Origin: Ooceraea biroi | Taxonomy: Eukaryota > Arthropoda > Insecta > Hymenoptera > Formicidae | Reading direction: 5' to 3' | Length of the DNA stretch: 64,000 nucleotides | Assembly: GCF_003672135.1 (NCBI RefSeq) | Contig: NC_039514.1 | Span: forward strand, 14,497,787-14,561,786 | Shown: in pieces, positions 25,957-39,727 of the stretch | Layout: each line of letters opens with the position of its first letter | How positions within the stretch are numbered: the first letter of the stretch is position 1 | The notes under the pieces: model-generated | What the model was told of the DNA's origin: nothing | What the model saw: the letters and a program-made list of their open reading frames with translations, nothing else | Database searches by the model: none | Program-made: the position numbers and the translations under genes

Positions 25957-28900
25957 ATGAGCGGTGGTATGCCAGAGCTGGGCTCGAAGATCAGCTTGAT
26001 CTCGAAGGCGGATATTCGCTACGAAGGCCGCTTGTTCACCGTCGATCCGCAGGAATGCACCATTGCTCTAGCCAACGGTGAGTAGCACGACGGGAATCCA
26101 AGATGGACACCCGCCGCACTGATTTCGTCGCGCCGTCCCGCCGTTGCCGCCGTCGCCGTCGAGTCAGTATCTCGCATCTCGATCGTTCCTAGTTTCGTGA
26201 ACAGGTTCGCGTACCGAGGACCTTGCCACCGGTTTCTCATTGATTTTCGTCGAGTTCGCTCTTCCGTGCCCGTAAACGCGCGAACGGCCACTTTGTGCGA
26301 TGCGTTTCCGTTATCGCGAATAAACACGGAGGTCACTCCTCGTGCCTCCGGCTTGCCGGCCTGCCACTCGCCGGCTTCGGTTCCGCTTGCCGGTTTCGGC
26401 GCGTTCACCGGACGCGTTGTACACGGTGCAGCAAAGATTGCCAATCGCGACGCCCAACGGCCTCGACTCTTTTGTCGCAGTTGGCGTCCCGGCGCTCCGG
26501 ACAGTCGCTCGAGAAGCTACCGGCGTCTGCAATTCGCCGGACAAATATCGCCACAAAACAATCGGGGTCGCGGCGACCTAACCCGGGAGCCCTCGTAACG
26601 GATGCCTTCTCGAGGACACCGGATTGAGAATTCCAAAAATTCCATCGCGATCGGGAAACTAGATCTCGCTAATTCTGTGTCCCCCGATTTTGCGTCGCGT
26701 TATTTAATCCGCACATTTGGCGAAAACACCGAGTGTCGGGTAGCTATCGAAAAATCACTGGATCTGCGTTATGTCATGGTTACGCGGTTATTCGGCGGCC
26801 GCCGAAGTTTCATGGCAAGAATCTTTTCGTTTCCCTGTCACCAACGCTTTGTTAAAACTTTTATTACAACGATTGGTATTAGATTGCCTAAACGATAAAT
26901 TAAAAACTTGAGAATTTATGTAAACTTTGGACATGCCTTATTGTCTATCACTATAACACTACGTTTATTTTGTACATGTAAAATTAAGAAAAGTTCTAAG
27001 TCGATATTACTGGAAATTGTATTATTGATTATATGCTATTGTGAAGATATAAGTTTGAATTTATGAGTCTGGTATGTGTAACGTTTGTGTGGAATGTTTA
27101 TCTCTTTCTTCCGACTGTTTACGTGTCCTTGCTCCTCTTGTCCTACTAGATTGAACCATGTAGGCACATGACTTTGATGTATTTGAAGCCTAAGAAACAA
27201 ATATTATTTGAGGAAATCTACTGGAGCCATACCAATTTTTGTTTTACATGAATTATATGAAAAAAACCTATATTATATAAAGAAAAAACAAAATGTTTCT
27301 TTTAAGACGTTATTAATAACTGTAAAATTATTAGCATCAACAGTATTGCATGCACACACACAGAAATATCTTGTATAACAAAATGTATGAGATATGGAGT
27401 AGTCTCTGAGAATGTCAGATTCCTATCCAAACTCGGATAATATTTGAATTACTTTCCTGATATGAATAATTCATATGAAACGATTATTCACTAATAATCA
27501 GTAATAATATAATAATAGTCAGATATTAAATGTTTATGTCCAAGTAATGAATGTCCAAGTACTCATCGGTTTGTGATTTTACATAGAACAATGCATTATG
27601 TTAGTTATATTAAATATATAGAAAACTTCGACATTATTTTAGCTATTTTAAAATAACCAAATTGGATATTCGAATTTTAATAAATAACTCGATATTAATA
27701 TGACAATAGACTGTAATAGAGTTTCTAAATGTGAAAGTTTAATTACCTCTTGCCTTTTGCAGTACGCTCTTTTGGTACGGAGGATCGGGAAACTCAGCTT
27801 CCTGTGGCGCCACAGAATCAAGTATATGAATATATTCTGTTTCGCGGATCTGACATCAAAGACATCAGAGTCGTCAACAATGTTAGTTCTATTCCAAATG
27901 ATCCAGCTATTGTGCAGGTAATTATTTTATATAATTGTCACGTTTGACTCTCTGAGATCAATAATTTGGAAATAATGAAAAACTAAAATTTCAGAGTAAG
28001 ATTTAATTGAAATTAATTGAAATCTGAAAGCAATCATTCATTGATGAATTTGTGTAGATGACAGTGCAGCCATCTATGGGTCAGCAGTCGTATCAACCGC
28101 AGCCCAATTATGCTCATCCAATGATGGGTCAGATGGGTCCGATGGGTGGCCAGTATGGGCCTCCTTATGGCATGGGTATAGGGGCCATAGGTCCGGTAAT
28201 GGGAATGCCAACCGCAGCTAGAGATCCACGCGGAGCAATTAATAAACAGCCAAGTGAGTTGAGCTTGGGCTCTGCTGAACCCAATGCCATCTCTATCCCA
28301 AACTCACTGCCAACGGCCAATATCGACCCATTACCAAAAGATCAATGTCTGGAAGATGGTAAACTGTTTTTGCTATGAAATATCCCTTGCTTTGCTGGCA
28401 TGTTTCTTGCTGCTTCCACTCTGGTAATGCCTGCAGATCTTTTTTCTTTTTCTTTTTTTTTCTTTAGAAAGCTCCATTCTGTCAAAAATTTGCACGAACT
28501 ATATGCACACTAATTTTAATAGCGTCAATTTGTATGCACAGTGCTTCCAGTCAATGTTACATTACTAAATTTGAACATTTTATTAACGAACATCTCTCCA
28601 TTGCACTTTTAATATTTTTTTACAATCTTAATATCTTAATATTTTTCTTGCAAGCTTCTCGCTTTTGGCTCCTTTTTATGCATCGATATCAATATAATAC
28701 ATGTTACTCTGAAATTCTCTTATGCACTTTTAAAACTTGAATATTTTCAGAGAAATTTGAAAAAATAATTTTCATGTCTATTTAAACTCTGCACAATTTT
28801 TACATGTAATTTTATGCATCGCTCTTTTACATGCGTTTTTAAAATTAGTGCATGATACTTTTTGCATATGCATATTTAAATTTTACTCCATTTATGCTAA

Positions 28901-31399
28901 CAAGTACAACAGAATAGCAACAACAGTAATAATGAACGATGAAAATCGTTGTGAAACATTTCCGCGAAAAATTTTTTTCGCATTATATACGCGAAATTTT
29001 TGTAGAAGTAAGTTAGAAGTTGGGAATGAAAGGTTTATGTCTTTATTTTCTGATACTAAAGTACTGTATCGAATTAAGAATGCCTGCGTTGTCGATATGC
29101 TATGTCCCGTAATTCGCGTAAATGGAACATGAGCTAAATGACATATTTACTACGCAATGACAGGTGTATTAGATCTTATCAGTGGTGGTTCTCGTTCTAC
29201 CACTCCTACATCATCTTTATTGACAAGGAAAAGTCCGACAATGGATCAAGGCATACAGGTGGGACATGAACAACAATCGCAGCAACAAGGCAGCAACATT
29301 GGGAAATTGAATGACAAGTCAAACATTAGGACTGTCCAGCCACCTCGCCGAGACCATGACCATGGGTATAACATTTATACATTAAAAATAATCTTGTATC
29401 AATAAGTGAAACTTTGTTATTAATTATTATTTCTTATACATCTCGTTCGTATAAAGTTTTATACATAAATGTAGTATAAATTATAAAGTTTTGTTATCTA
29501 AAGTTATACAACAGTTTTTGTGCTTTAATAACAGCTTCATATTTTCCGAATTCTGGAGAGAAAAACTGTTTTTATTAATTTTATTTTTATCATTTAACAC
29601 CAGATTTCTTGATTATAAAAACGACATTTAATCATTTTCTTTGTTGTATTGATTTGATTATTAGATTATAGTGGTCGTATAGGACTTTGTTTAATGGACG
29701 TTTCGTCGCATTTTTTTAGTCACGGAGGCCCCAAGATCAATACCGGCATGTCTCATCAGTTTAACGACAAGAGAGACATGATGAAGCATGATGGTCAGAT
29801 GCATGGTCAAGGCGGTCACATGCAGGGTGGTCGAGGTAATCGTGGCGGTTGGATAAATCGTGGTAACATGAGAGGTAGAGGGGGCAGAGGACGCGGTGGT
29901 TTTCGTACGAATCAAGTGGGCAACGCTGGTACCAAGCCGAAGAATACACTGAAGTTTGATAATGATTACGATTTCGAGCAGGCCAATACTGAGTTTGAGG
30001 AATTGAGGTAAGCGTGGACCGCAATTTATTAATTACGCATGCTTATGTGTTAAATTCATTTCAAGAAATATCCTTGAGATGAACAATGTGGACATGCGAG
30101 AGTAAATTAATGCGAATTTAAAGCAGTCGTAGTTACATCAAGTACGAATTGCTTACGCGTCGCATTAACATTATTTTATGTATTGACGCTGCTTGTTGAT
30201 AATAAGTTTATGCTACTTCTCGGCAGTATAATGATTTATAATTATTAATATAATTGTAAATCATATTGTAGGTCACAGTTGGCGAAAACGAAGATTGATG
30301 GTGCTGACAATGAGAAGAAAGATGATAGTGGGAATGAAACCGGCGCAGGTGAAGGTGAACCAGAAGAGGAACCTGAAATTGTCCACTACGATAAGTCGAA
30401 GTCTTTCTTCGATAATATTAGTTGCGAAGCTGTTGAGAGGAGTAAAGGGTATTTAATAAATATAATTACTATAATGAATCTAATAAAATAATCTGATACA
30501 GTAATTTAAATCATTTCTTTAAGAATTTTGACAAGAGTGAACATATTACGTCATTAACTAAGTAATCCGGGTGACATCTAGATTGGAAAGATGTTTTGGA
30601 AAATTTTGTTTTTTTGTTTCTTAAAGGTTGCCTATCTTGCTATAAAATTAATATATAACAAGCTGCATTGTGCTGTCATAAATATATGTTTAGTTTGATT
30701 TATCGATATCAGTATAATAAATGTTACTCTGAAATTCTTATGCACTTTTAAAGCTTTAATATTTTCAGAAATTTGAAAAATATTTTTAATAATATCTATT
30801 TATAAACTCTGCACAATTTTTACATGTAATTTTATGCATCGCTCTTTACATGCGTTTTAAAATTAGTGCATGATACTTTTTGCATATGCATATTTAAATT
30901 TTCTTCCATTTATGTAACAAGATACGCCAACTAGATACGGCCCAGTCTAATTGTTTAGCTAATGATGTAATAAATGTAAAGGTGATTGAATTTGCATGCC
31001 TATTGGTAACCTACAGATGTAAAATTTAATGTTTTCAACTGTAATTTCTTATTTGTCTTGTTATTTTAATTTCCCAAGTTACATAGAAACATTGGTACAA
31101 ATTGTTTCAGGCGATTCCAACGTACGGATTGGAGAACGGAGCGGAAGTTGAATTCGGAAACGTTCGGCGTGGCTTCCACAAGACGCGGAGGATTCCGTGG
31201 TCGTGGCTACTACAATCGCGGAATGGGAGGCATGTACAGAGGTGGCGGCGGTGGCAACAACATGGGTTTTCGCGGTGGCTACCGAGGCAGCAGGGGCGGC
31301 AATCGCAAGCCCGCTAACCAGCTACAAAGTAATACGGGGAGTCAAAATCGCGTGACCAACGAACAGTCCGCCTCTCAGTCGCAGGCAAACGTTATCTAA
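25957..31399 (+). CDS. tral: LSM14-family mRNP protein, trailer hitch
   Basis: Seven exons, 25957-26077, 27763-27917, 28058-28358, 29164-29365, 29720-30007, 30272-30448 and 31111-31399, join in frame to 510 residues. LSM14/Tral/RAP55 proteins sit in P-bodies and germ granules and bind the DDX6 helicase Me31B and 4E-T. Domains in order: an N-terminal LSm domain (about 1-92, LGSKISLISKADIRYEGRLF and YEYILFRGSDIKDIRVV); a Met/Gly/Pro/Gln-rich linker; an RGG patch (about 300-325); the FDF motif (TLKFDNDYDFEQANTEFEEL, about 336-355); the FFD box (YDKSKSFFDNISCE, about 397-410); the TFG box (RTDWRTERKLNSETFGV, about 419-435); and a C-terminal RGG/YRG tail. All LSM14 signatures occur in the expected order, so identity is firm. 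Exon 3 starts with an in-frame ATG, which is not the protein start. Introns 3 and 6 share a 220-bp repeat. Confidence 0.96.
28682..28904 (+). repeat. Intronic direct repeat, copy 1 (tral intron 3)
   Basis: About 223 bp beginning ATCGATATCAATATAATA and ending ATTTATGCTAACAAG is repeated at 30702-30921 in the same orientation with small indels. Shared landmarks include CTCTGCACAATTTTTACATG and TTAGTGCATGATACTTTTTG. No terminal repeats were seen and there is no open frame. Confidence 0.75.
30702..30921 (+). repeat. Intronic direct repeat, copy 2 (tral intron 6)
   Basis: This is the second copy of the repeat at 28682-28904, about 2 kb downstream in another intron of the same gene. The copies are roughly 85-90 percent alike by eye, differing mainly by short indels in A/T runs. 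Confidence 0.75.
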
Positions 31400-34101
31400 A
31401 CGAAGGAGAAATATAATTGGTCACCGGTGCGGCGTAAATAAGTTTAAGTAATATGCCCGGAGAGGATAAGCGATGCGCTATTATATATATATAAGTATTC
31501 AACTAGATTAAGATTTTTACGATACGTGCTCTACCATTATGGACTGATTTGGGCTAGAATTTCGCAATCGAATAGCAGAGGTATACGCGGCCGGATTAAA
31601 CGTAGATTATATTATGTAACAGAGCGCGCGCGCACGCGCGTTTGGAATCGCCGAACCGGTGAGTTTGTATGTGGGCTAGCTGACAAGAATCGCACATGTG
31701 GACAATGCTGGCGCATATGACACTTTGCATTGATACTTTGCGGCTGAGGAACGGTCGAGGAAGCTACTTTTAGAGAAACGAATTTTTCTTATCACTTAGT
31801 CGACAATGATCACGTTGAGTTGAGAAAACACCTTCGTCAGGGAAGCGAAGTCAATTACGAGATAGAACGATGTTCCTTGTTCTTTTCTTCTGTTTTTATA
31901 TCGACACTTATTTGTGGATCGAGCAGTGGCGCGAGAATCTGGGAGGAAAAGAATTGCCTGTGAGAAACTACTCGTATATTTTACTCGGGGTATATATGTT
32001 TACTGGTAAAAATTCTTAATGGAATAATAATCTTCGAGTCACTTTGAGAGGAATAGAGGATCGGAGTGACGTGACCCGTTTGTAATTAGATTAAAAGAAA
32101 TTGTACAATTCGATCGTGATCATTTTTCCAGTCTGGTTTTCTCAAGACTTGACTATAATAAAAACAAACTAATTGTGGAGTGGCTTTATGATAATGATGA
32201 TGATGATAATATTGGATCATCATGGAGGATTTTACCTTCAGTTTGCACCTCGTTTCGGTCCCATTGTCAGTATGGAGCGACCGATTCGTGTCCGAATATC
32301 GGAAGTAAATGATAATAGGTGTACGTATAAAAGTACTTTCTCGTCAAAGTATGTAAAAATCGATTGTATCTAATTGCATTTGTCGAGAATAGGAATATTG
32401 TGAGATACATGGTACAAGGAAAATGCGACATAAAAAGTGTTCTTTTCTTTTCTTTTGGTTTTTTTTTTGAGTACGCAGACGAGGTTCTTTGAGTCTTCGG
32501 CACGAGTTCACGTAAATATGTAATTTTATTAGGGGAGATGATTATGAGTGTGGTATAATAAGCGAGGAAGCCAGTTTATATATATATACATAAATCTTAT
32601 ATTATTAATTTGGAATCCTGCGATTCGCGCTTACTCTTTCTTTGCGAGATCTGGATTTAGAATTGTGGAAGGTGTAAGCGTCAGTCTTATTGTTGTACGT
32701 AGCTAAGTTCGAAATCATGTTACACATTTGTCATCGTGTTTTGCAACTAAGGATTCCTCGACTGCTCTCGAACACAATTGAATTTTTCATTTGCCGGGAT
32801 TACAAATTTGTGTCCTGCAGGATCGATAATCTATTATACTAAATTTGCAGTTTTTCATGTTAATTAAAATCGACATTTCTCATAATTACTTGTAATCGTA
32901 AACTGATGTTTTATTAGCACATTTCTTTTTTTTTGTCAGCTCCGACTAAGATGTAATATACATTCAAAAGGAAATTGGGTATTCAACGTACATGTATGGG
33001 AAAAGGAAAAAATATTTAAATAATTATTTATTACTCGATATAATTATGATACTTGCAACCAGATAGTTACTTGTGTAAGATAACGATCATACATGTATAT
33101 TCAAGCGAATTCGTGTAATTGATCCGAGTTTACTTTTATCAACTTATTCAGTTCTGGTCTTGTAACAAGGACATTACTCCGCGTACACAAAGAACTGGTA
33201 CGCGAGGAACTGGAGTTGCATGGATAATTCGAGAATTGAACTCGTGACGAGAGTCTTTGCGAACGCATGAAAATAATCATCGTGATAAAAACCGTTCATG
33301 CTTTCGAAGAATCCTTTTTGATGCACGACGACGCTGCGCGTAGATTGTGTTAAATGGCGATGCGAGTATAAACTAAACAGCATGATGTCCTTAAAGATGT
33401 AAGACGTGGATGAAACAGAATAAGAATATTATTTGCGACTATTATTTTTCTATGGCTCGTGCAGAGTCCCACTCATACAGATATTATATACATACATACA
33501 TAGACACATACACACATACATGATTTGAGATTTACATAACTGATAAGCAAAGTCCTCGGAAGGGGCGAAAAGTAAAAAAAAAGGATCATAGAACTATAAA
33601 AGTGAGATAAGCGAGTAGAAAGAGATACGAGGATGGTGAAGAAATCTAACTTTTAAGTTTCATGCAGAGCGCATGCGAAGTATGATGCATAATGTACGCG
33701 ATGTTCCGATGAAAATGAATTTTTGTTTTGTACAGTGGATATTGTGATTCCCGATGCTGAATAATACTGAGATAATGAAATAACAGATCGTCGTGTCACT
33801 TCCAGTTCTCTTGCGCGGTACTCGAACAAAGAGGAGGGCTCTACGAAGTTGTAATATAAACGCGGAACGGTAACGTGAAATCACCCTTTCTTTCTTGTGC
33901 CTCCTCTTCATCATGAACACCGATTTACGAGTATTATCATTTCAGTGTCAGATCGTGCGACTCTAGATGAACGATTTGAGAAAGATGCATGACGTTCGAG
34001 GAAAGGAATGTAAATAGAATTATATAACGTTCTTTATTAGGAGCCTAACGTATGTGTTGCGAGGAGGCTTTATCGCGCGATCGATAATATAACAAAAATT
34101 T

Positions 34102-34102
<1 letters not shown>

Positions 34103-34134
<32 letters not shown>
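34103..34134. repeat. (CA)n microsatellite
   Basis: CA dinucleotide repeats interrupted once by TATA, in the tral downstream region. Confidence 0.85.
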
Positions 34135-34610
34135 GAAATGCGCTGCGCATTATACGTGATGTGTGATTAGGGTGTGCGCGAGAAAAAAAAACTGCGTCTT
34201 CCACACGTTACATCCGATGTTTGAAATATTCGATAAGAATGGCGCTAGAAAATGATTTATTAAACGATATCGTTAGCCCCGTACATCGGCGGGTCGCGTT
34301 GGTTCGCGGCTCGGACAACCGGGAGCAATTATATATCTTTCTGCACGTGGCACGATAAGTGGAAGTAAACATCATATGCCGCTAAGATGCGGTAAGAGAG
34401 ACCACCGAACTCTGAGCGTCGACGTGACCGAAATTTGCCATGTATATCCGTAACTCAAGTTATATAATTAGATACTTGTAGAACTTAGAGTTTGCAGCGT
34501 GCGCGCGTGTAACACAAGTTAATCTTGCAAGTAAGTTTCGTATAAAACTCAAACGTGTTTTCAGGATTCTGTTCCAATAATATTAACACCGTGTGTATCT
34601 TTTCAGAATA

Positions 34611-34616
34611 TTTATT
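34611..34616 (-). terminator. Poly(A) signal of dehydrogenase A
   Basis: AATAAA on the minus strand, about 370 bases past the stop of gene A. Assigned by position only. Confidence 0.4.
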
Positions 34617-34986
34617 ACAAAACTATTTTTATCACAGGCATTTTATACAATCTGGCGACTCAACTAGAAATAGTGAAATCGAACGTATATACGCATGATG
34701 TTTGAGGCTGCTTTGACGGAACCAGCGAGTAACATCCAGATGGCAAAAAATGCGCTACTTCTCGGTTACGAAATCAGTGGAGGATAATTGCAGGAATGGT
34801 TTCTCCACGATACGTCGCAGCTCTTCGCCTCGACTGCATCTCGTCCCTCTTTCGCGCTTCCGGTTATATCGTGGGATGTCTGCGAGCGATGACGTTCCAT
34901 GTGGACTTGCGCGACGAGACGTTTTTTCGTGCCAAAGCGCAGCGAAAGATCACGGTCGGACGCCTGCCGATTATCAGTGAGCCTCC

Positions 34987-37495
34987 TCAGGCGCAGCTCA
35001 TCAAGCCCGTCCTCGTACTGTCGCAGACCTCCCTTATCGCGCGACCTCCCACGACCTTAGTGTCGACGTGCGTGAAGTTGTTCTTGTAGTGACGGCGCAG
35101 AGTACGCGGATTCGGCACGTAAACTTCGTAAGGCGCTCGGCCGCTCTCGATGACCCAGATACTGCCGGACTCGCCGATCCTCAAGATCGTCATTAGACCC
35201 TGCGCGACTACGTAAGGCCTGTAAAAGCAAGATTAAATTAAAACGGAACGAAAAACTCAGTCCGCTTGAGTTCGCGATTACACGTAATCTTTCGAGGGAC
35301 GTAACGTTCACTTCAGGATCGGATTTAACGAGCTACATCTCGTACAGATCTTCAGATTGTTGCAAAGAAGTTTGCATCATTGTTGGAAGACTATTCTTGT
35401 AAAAGATTGCTTTCGATTAAAATGCTTGGGTTTCATCATTGTCCGCTGAGAAAAGATGATTTATTTATGCCGTAATTTCATCCCACGCTAGCTCAGTGCT
35501 TATCCTGATTTACTTATCACATCAATGAAATGCATAGGCAGTATCAATGACTCACGTTTGTATCGAGAACTGTTCAAGAGTTTTTACGAAATCCGCTTTC
35601 ATGACCCTTGAGAGCAGCTTATTAGGACTATCTACCGTCATGCTGGTTTCCGTCAGTCCAGCGCATAAAGTTATCACGGTAACGCCGGTCTTCTCGTAAT
35701 GATAAGGATCCTATTTGGGAATCAACACAATTAAAGTATAATCAATCGAATATAATTTAAATATATTAATATAACTGATTTAAAATGTGCATGTAATACT
35801 TGTAATACTTTAAACATTTTATCTTAATCCAAAACTTGCTGTGACAGTCAATCGCTAAACAAATTTTTCTTCTTTAGGATATCATGTGATTATTTTTCTT
35901 TAATAGCTATTTACCGAAAGAGACTGCGATAGACCGATGATGGCGTGTTTCGTGGCCGTGTAAACTGGAAGCTGAGCTGTGTTTCGTATATCCATGTGTT
36001 GCCCGACATTTACCAAGATACCACCGTGACCACCCGTATCTCTTCTCATGTGCTGCATAGCTAACATCGCGGTGCTGACCATGCCACTCTACAAAATAAT
36101 CCAATGTCTCACATATACCTAACATATATTTTTAATCATCGTTATTTTATCTTTTAATATCTTTTATATTTGCTTTTATGAAATTCATTCGCAAAATTAT
36201 TTGACAGCAACAAGTTCTAAATAGATATAAAATAATCATGTATAATGAACAAGTTTTGTGAAAGATATATTTATGGCAGGAAGAAATGTCATCATAATAC
36301 TGAAAAATTATTATCGATGACATTAATAAATTATTATTGACGATACTCACGATGTTCACCGCGATTTCCTTTTCCCATCTTCGCTCATCTAAAATTCCAG
36401 CGTTGTTCACCACGATGTCAATAGTCTCTAACAACGCTGACGTCTTCTTGAAAGCCTCTGTAAATTGTTATATATCAGACATGAAATGAGATAGGTACGG
36501 ATACTTGATGGAAGGTTTGGCGATTATAATATTCGGGTCATTACACGCGATGTGAGAATCTTGCTTCATATTTACCAGTCACTTGTTTGTGATTAGATAC
36601 GTCGGTGTGTATGAAGTGCACCTTCTTCTCGCCGCAAGATTTTTCGATGCCGAGTGCGATCCGCTTGCCAGCCTCAGCGTCGATGTCCAATATAACTATT
36701 TTCTGCACATAAAGAGGTACGTAAGGATATTAATTTAAATCATATTTAAATGTAACAGTATTAATTATATTAATTTGTACAATAATTGAACAATGTCATT
36801 CTGTAAATTAAAAATGCAAAAGGCGTCTTACGTTTTGATGATCTCTTTAATTCATTCACTAATATTGATTGCTCTATAATTAAAAAAATTATATAAAAGG
36901 ATATAGTTGTAGTTTCTACTTAATTTAAGGTTCTGATAAAACTAGTTTTACTAAGCCACGCATCTATATAACAAGATTCAAGTCTCATTTACATAATTAG
37001 CTTTTTACAGGTGCATATGTTATTAATAGTATCTCATTACTGTTTTAATTATGAAGCTTACATTTGCTCCATGTTTGAGGAAGTGATTGAGGAAAGCGTA
37101 ACCAAGTCCTGCCGCACCGCCGGTAATCAGAACATTTTTTCCGGAAACAATACAGTTGATCGCTTCTATCTCTTTTGCTCTTTCGGATGCTGAGGAACGA
37201 CGACGAAGTGGTCTCATGGGTGGATCTGTAACATAATAAGTTTGTTGGGTAAATAAAAGAACAAATTTACTTCTTGATATTTTTGATATTGAAAACATTT
37301 ATCCTTTTTATTAATAATAATGATTAATTTATTATTTAGTACTTACGGACATTGATGATTAGGTTTTGCGATAATAATCTTTTTTAATTGAAAGTTTGGT
37401 ATTTTAATTTTTAAGAAATCGATCTTATAGAACTGCGGACTTTAGGATATTAATACATACATATTCTATGACAAAAGAATCGGAGACTTACCCAT
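34987..37495 (-). CDS. 15-hydroxyprostaglandin dehydrogenase-like SDR (gene A), Ser site changed
   Basis: Seven exons on the minus strand, 37492-37495, 37062-37225, 36576-36702, 36351-36457, 35915-36088, 35556-35710 and 34987-35218, join in frame to 320 residues, longer than the roughly 255-265 of the relatives here. It has the short-chain dehydrogenase fold: TGGAAGLG (36-43), Asp after the second strand (VILDID), which favours NAD, NNAGI, the helix Asn (AVNI), and YTATK with Tyr177 and Lys181. The position 13 residues before Tyr, Ser138 in human 15-PGDH, is Gln164 here (VNVGQHMDI), so the usual Ser-Tyr-Lys triad is broken. The N-terminus has about 30 extra basic residues (MRPLRRRSS), and the C-terminus adds about 40 residues. 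Five of its six introns fall at the positions used in genes B-F. Either a modified enzyme or a pseudoenzyme. Confidence 0.92.
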
Positions 37496-37608
37496 CCTCT
37501 CTTGAAGAAAATTGAAGCGAATATTTAAGAAGTAGTCAGTTTCCTTAAATCCTCAAAGCGAAACCGAAGTGAGAACTCAGACTTTATGCTAGTAATACGT
37601 GCGTTTCG

Positions 37609-37645
37609 ACTGAACTTCGAGACCGTCTTTCGAATGGTATTTATA
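37609..37645 (-). promoter_or_regulatory. TATA box plus initiator of gene A
   Basis: On the minus strand TATAAATA (complement of 37638-37645) is followed by the arthropod initiator TCAGT (complement of 37609-37613). The initiator A at 37611 lies about 34 bases from the first T of the box. This is the normal spacing, and it sits about 115 bases upstream of the ATG at 37495. It is the clearest core promoter in the window. Confidence 0.6.
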
Positions 37646-39727
37646 TGCGATAAGCAGCGATATGGGATTCCGCGATATTGAGAGTACAGTTTCTGTCGTG
37701 GCGGGGATGTTTCAGTGAACGAAAGGTGGACTCTGGGCTATGGATTGCGCATAGACAAGACAATCAGAGCAACACAATTAAAATAATATTTTTTTGATAT
37801 TTCTATAAGAGTCTCATAGATTATTAAGCAACTTTAAAAACTTGAAAGTTATCCTCTTACGTTTTTATCTTTGTCGAATAACATTAAATCGAAATTATCG
37901 ATTGAGAATTCGATAATTTCGATTGTCGATTAAAATGTAATTGTTACGTTACATTGAGACACGTTAGATTTATGGACGATAATATTTCTGCTGAAAATCA
38001 CTGAAAGTATTATTGTTACCTAATCATTTTAATTCTTTATAATTACAAATTAATAATGCATTACGTTCTCAGTCTTAGAAAAATGATTATTTACTGCAAA
38101 TAATGACATACAAAAACCTCGTTAAATAAACGTTTATGCTTAACGAGGTTGCTATTTTCGATAGCGGCGTTTTACGATTTTTCAGTCATTAGCATTCATC
38201 GTGATTGTTTGCTTTTTTATTGTCTATCTTATCTCACTTTCTTGCTAGACTAGTCAGAGCTATATCTCGTCGTTCTCTTTTCGCGTCGTTCCCGATAGCG
38301 TCCTCCCCTAATTAACCCTTTCCAAGCAGGCTAATTAATCGCCGACAGTCCGGCTTTCTGATACTGCACATAGACAAGCGCAGAACATTCCTCGAAGCAG
38401 TTTTGCGCAGTTTTCCTTATACTTGAAGAGATATAATTGCGGATAGTGTCGCATTATCGCGACAGGTCGTGATCCAAGTCACGCTAGGCCCTCCATTCTC
38501 GAGAACTTTATGCGCGCGCTTTTCACGCGTCTAGCGAAATTAAAATTTATCGGAATATACCCCGGATGTGCATTTTTTAGACTTTTCCTAGCATTCGTTT
38601 TGCATATTTAATGCCACCAGCGGGTCGTTCCGTTAATAAGAATTTATGGCAGTCGCGGGACGTGAGGCTGGATTGTAGATTACTCGCGAGACGGAATATT
38701 TTCGCTTCTTTACGTGTCTCGCATCTCATGATACAGTTTCGTTGTGCCTGCGTACTTTCAAGTTAATTTCATTTTAATTTAATTGTGGTTGCATTTTATT
38801 TAATATCTCCGTATCCTAAAGCGTAAACGATGCATTTATTTTATTAAATTTATTAAATTTAGTATTTTTTAAATTTATTAAATGCGAGATTAACGCAAAG
38901 AAATGTAAAGATGTATTTGATGTAAACGATTACTCACATGCGCGTGAACGCTCGAAGATCTTTCTATCATTTTTACTTAAAGTAGAACAAAAATGCATAG
39001 ATTTTTGAAAAAATTGACACTGAAAAACATGACAGAACGCACGACAATTGACGTACATAGAATAGCATCATATTATTCAGAATGACTTGAACATTCAGCT
39101 TGCAGGGGTCAAATCCAAGACGAACTATCGTGCATTTCCTGAGATAGTGACGATCAGATAACTTTTGTTCGGCAAGTCGGTTGCTCACGTAATAGTCACG
39201 GGTTGCAACGAAAGAAAACGTTATCGGTCGAATATATCGTAAGCAGTCGGTCCTAATCAAATGTGACTGATCTTTCCGTGACCTCTTATTACGTGGGAAT
39301 TTTTCTGAGTTTCCGAGTTCATGGATGCACATAAGGAAGACTACGAAAATTGATAAAGCAATAATAAATCAAACATAAACTGTTGTTGATAAAAGCGAAT
39401 TTTTATTTATTCTGATATTATTATTTGTATTAATTTTTCTATATTTTTAAATCATTATATCTTTATAATAATTACTTAATCAAATAATTCTTCAGGTATG
39501 GATTTATCTTTATGTTAAAAGTATCATCTTTATGCTATTAAAAGTATTATCTTTATGTTAAAAAATATTCTAGATTCTCTCTCTCTCTTTCTCTCTTGTA
39601 GTTTAACTCTGATTCTGATTTTTAGAACAGGAATATGACAATTCACGATACAAAAGTTGAAAAAGCTACAAGTATTACATCTACTATTAATTTGAAACAT
39701 TAAGATATGTTGTAGATGATCTATATT

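Larger units (their letters stand above)
31400..34986. other. tral 3' UTR and convergent intergenic region
   Basis: No coding exon is supported between tral (+) and dehydrogenase gene A (-). The first plausible tral poly(A) signal is AATAAA at about 32157-32162. A (CA)n microsatellite lies at about 34103-34134 and a C/T-rich run at about 32440-32465. On the minus strand AATAAA (complement of 34611-34616) fits the end of gene A. Much of 31400-34500 could be long 3' UTR. Confidence 0.5.

Noticed and set aside
26019..26627. Several 80-140-codon frames on both strands in tral intron 1
   Set aside because: Overlapping frames in all phases of a GC-rich intron start, without motifs or splice partners.
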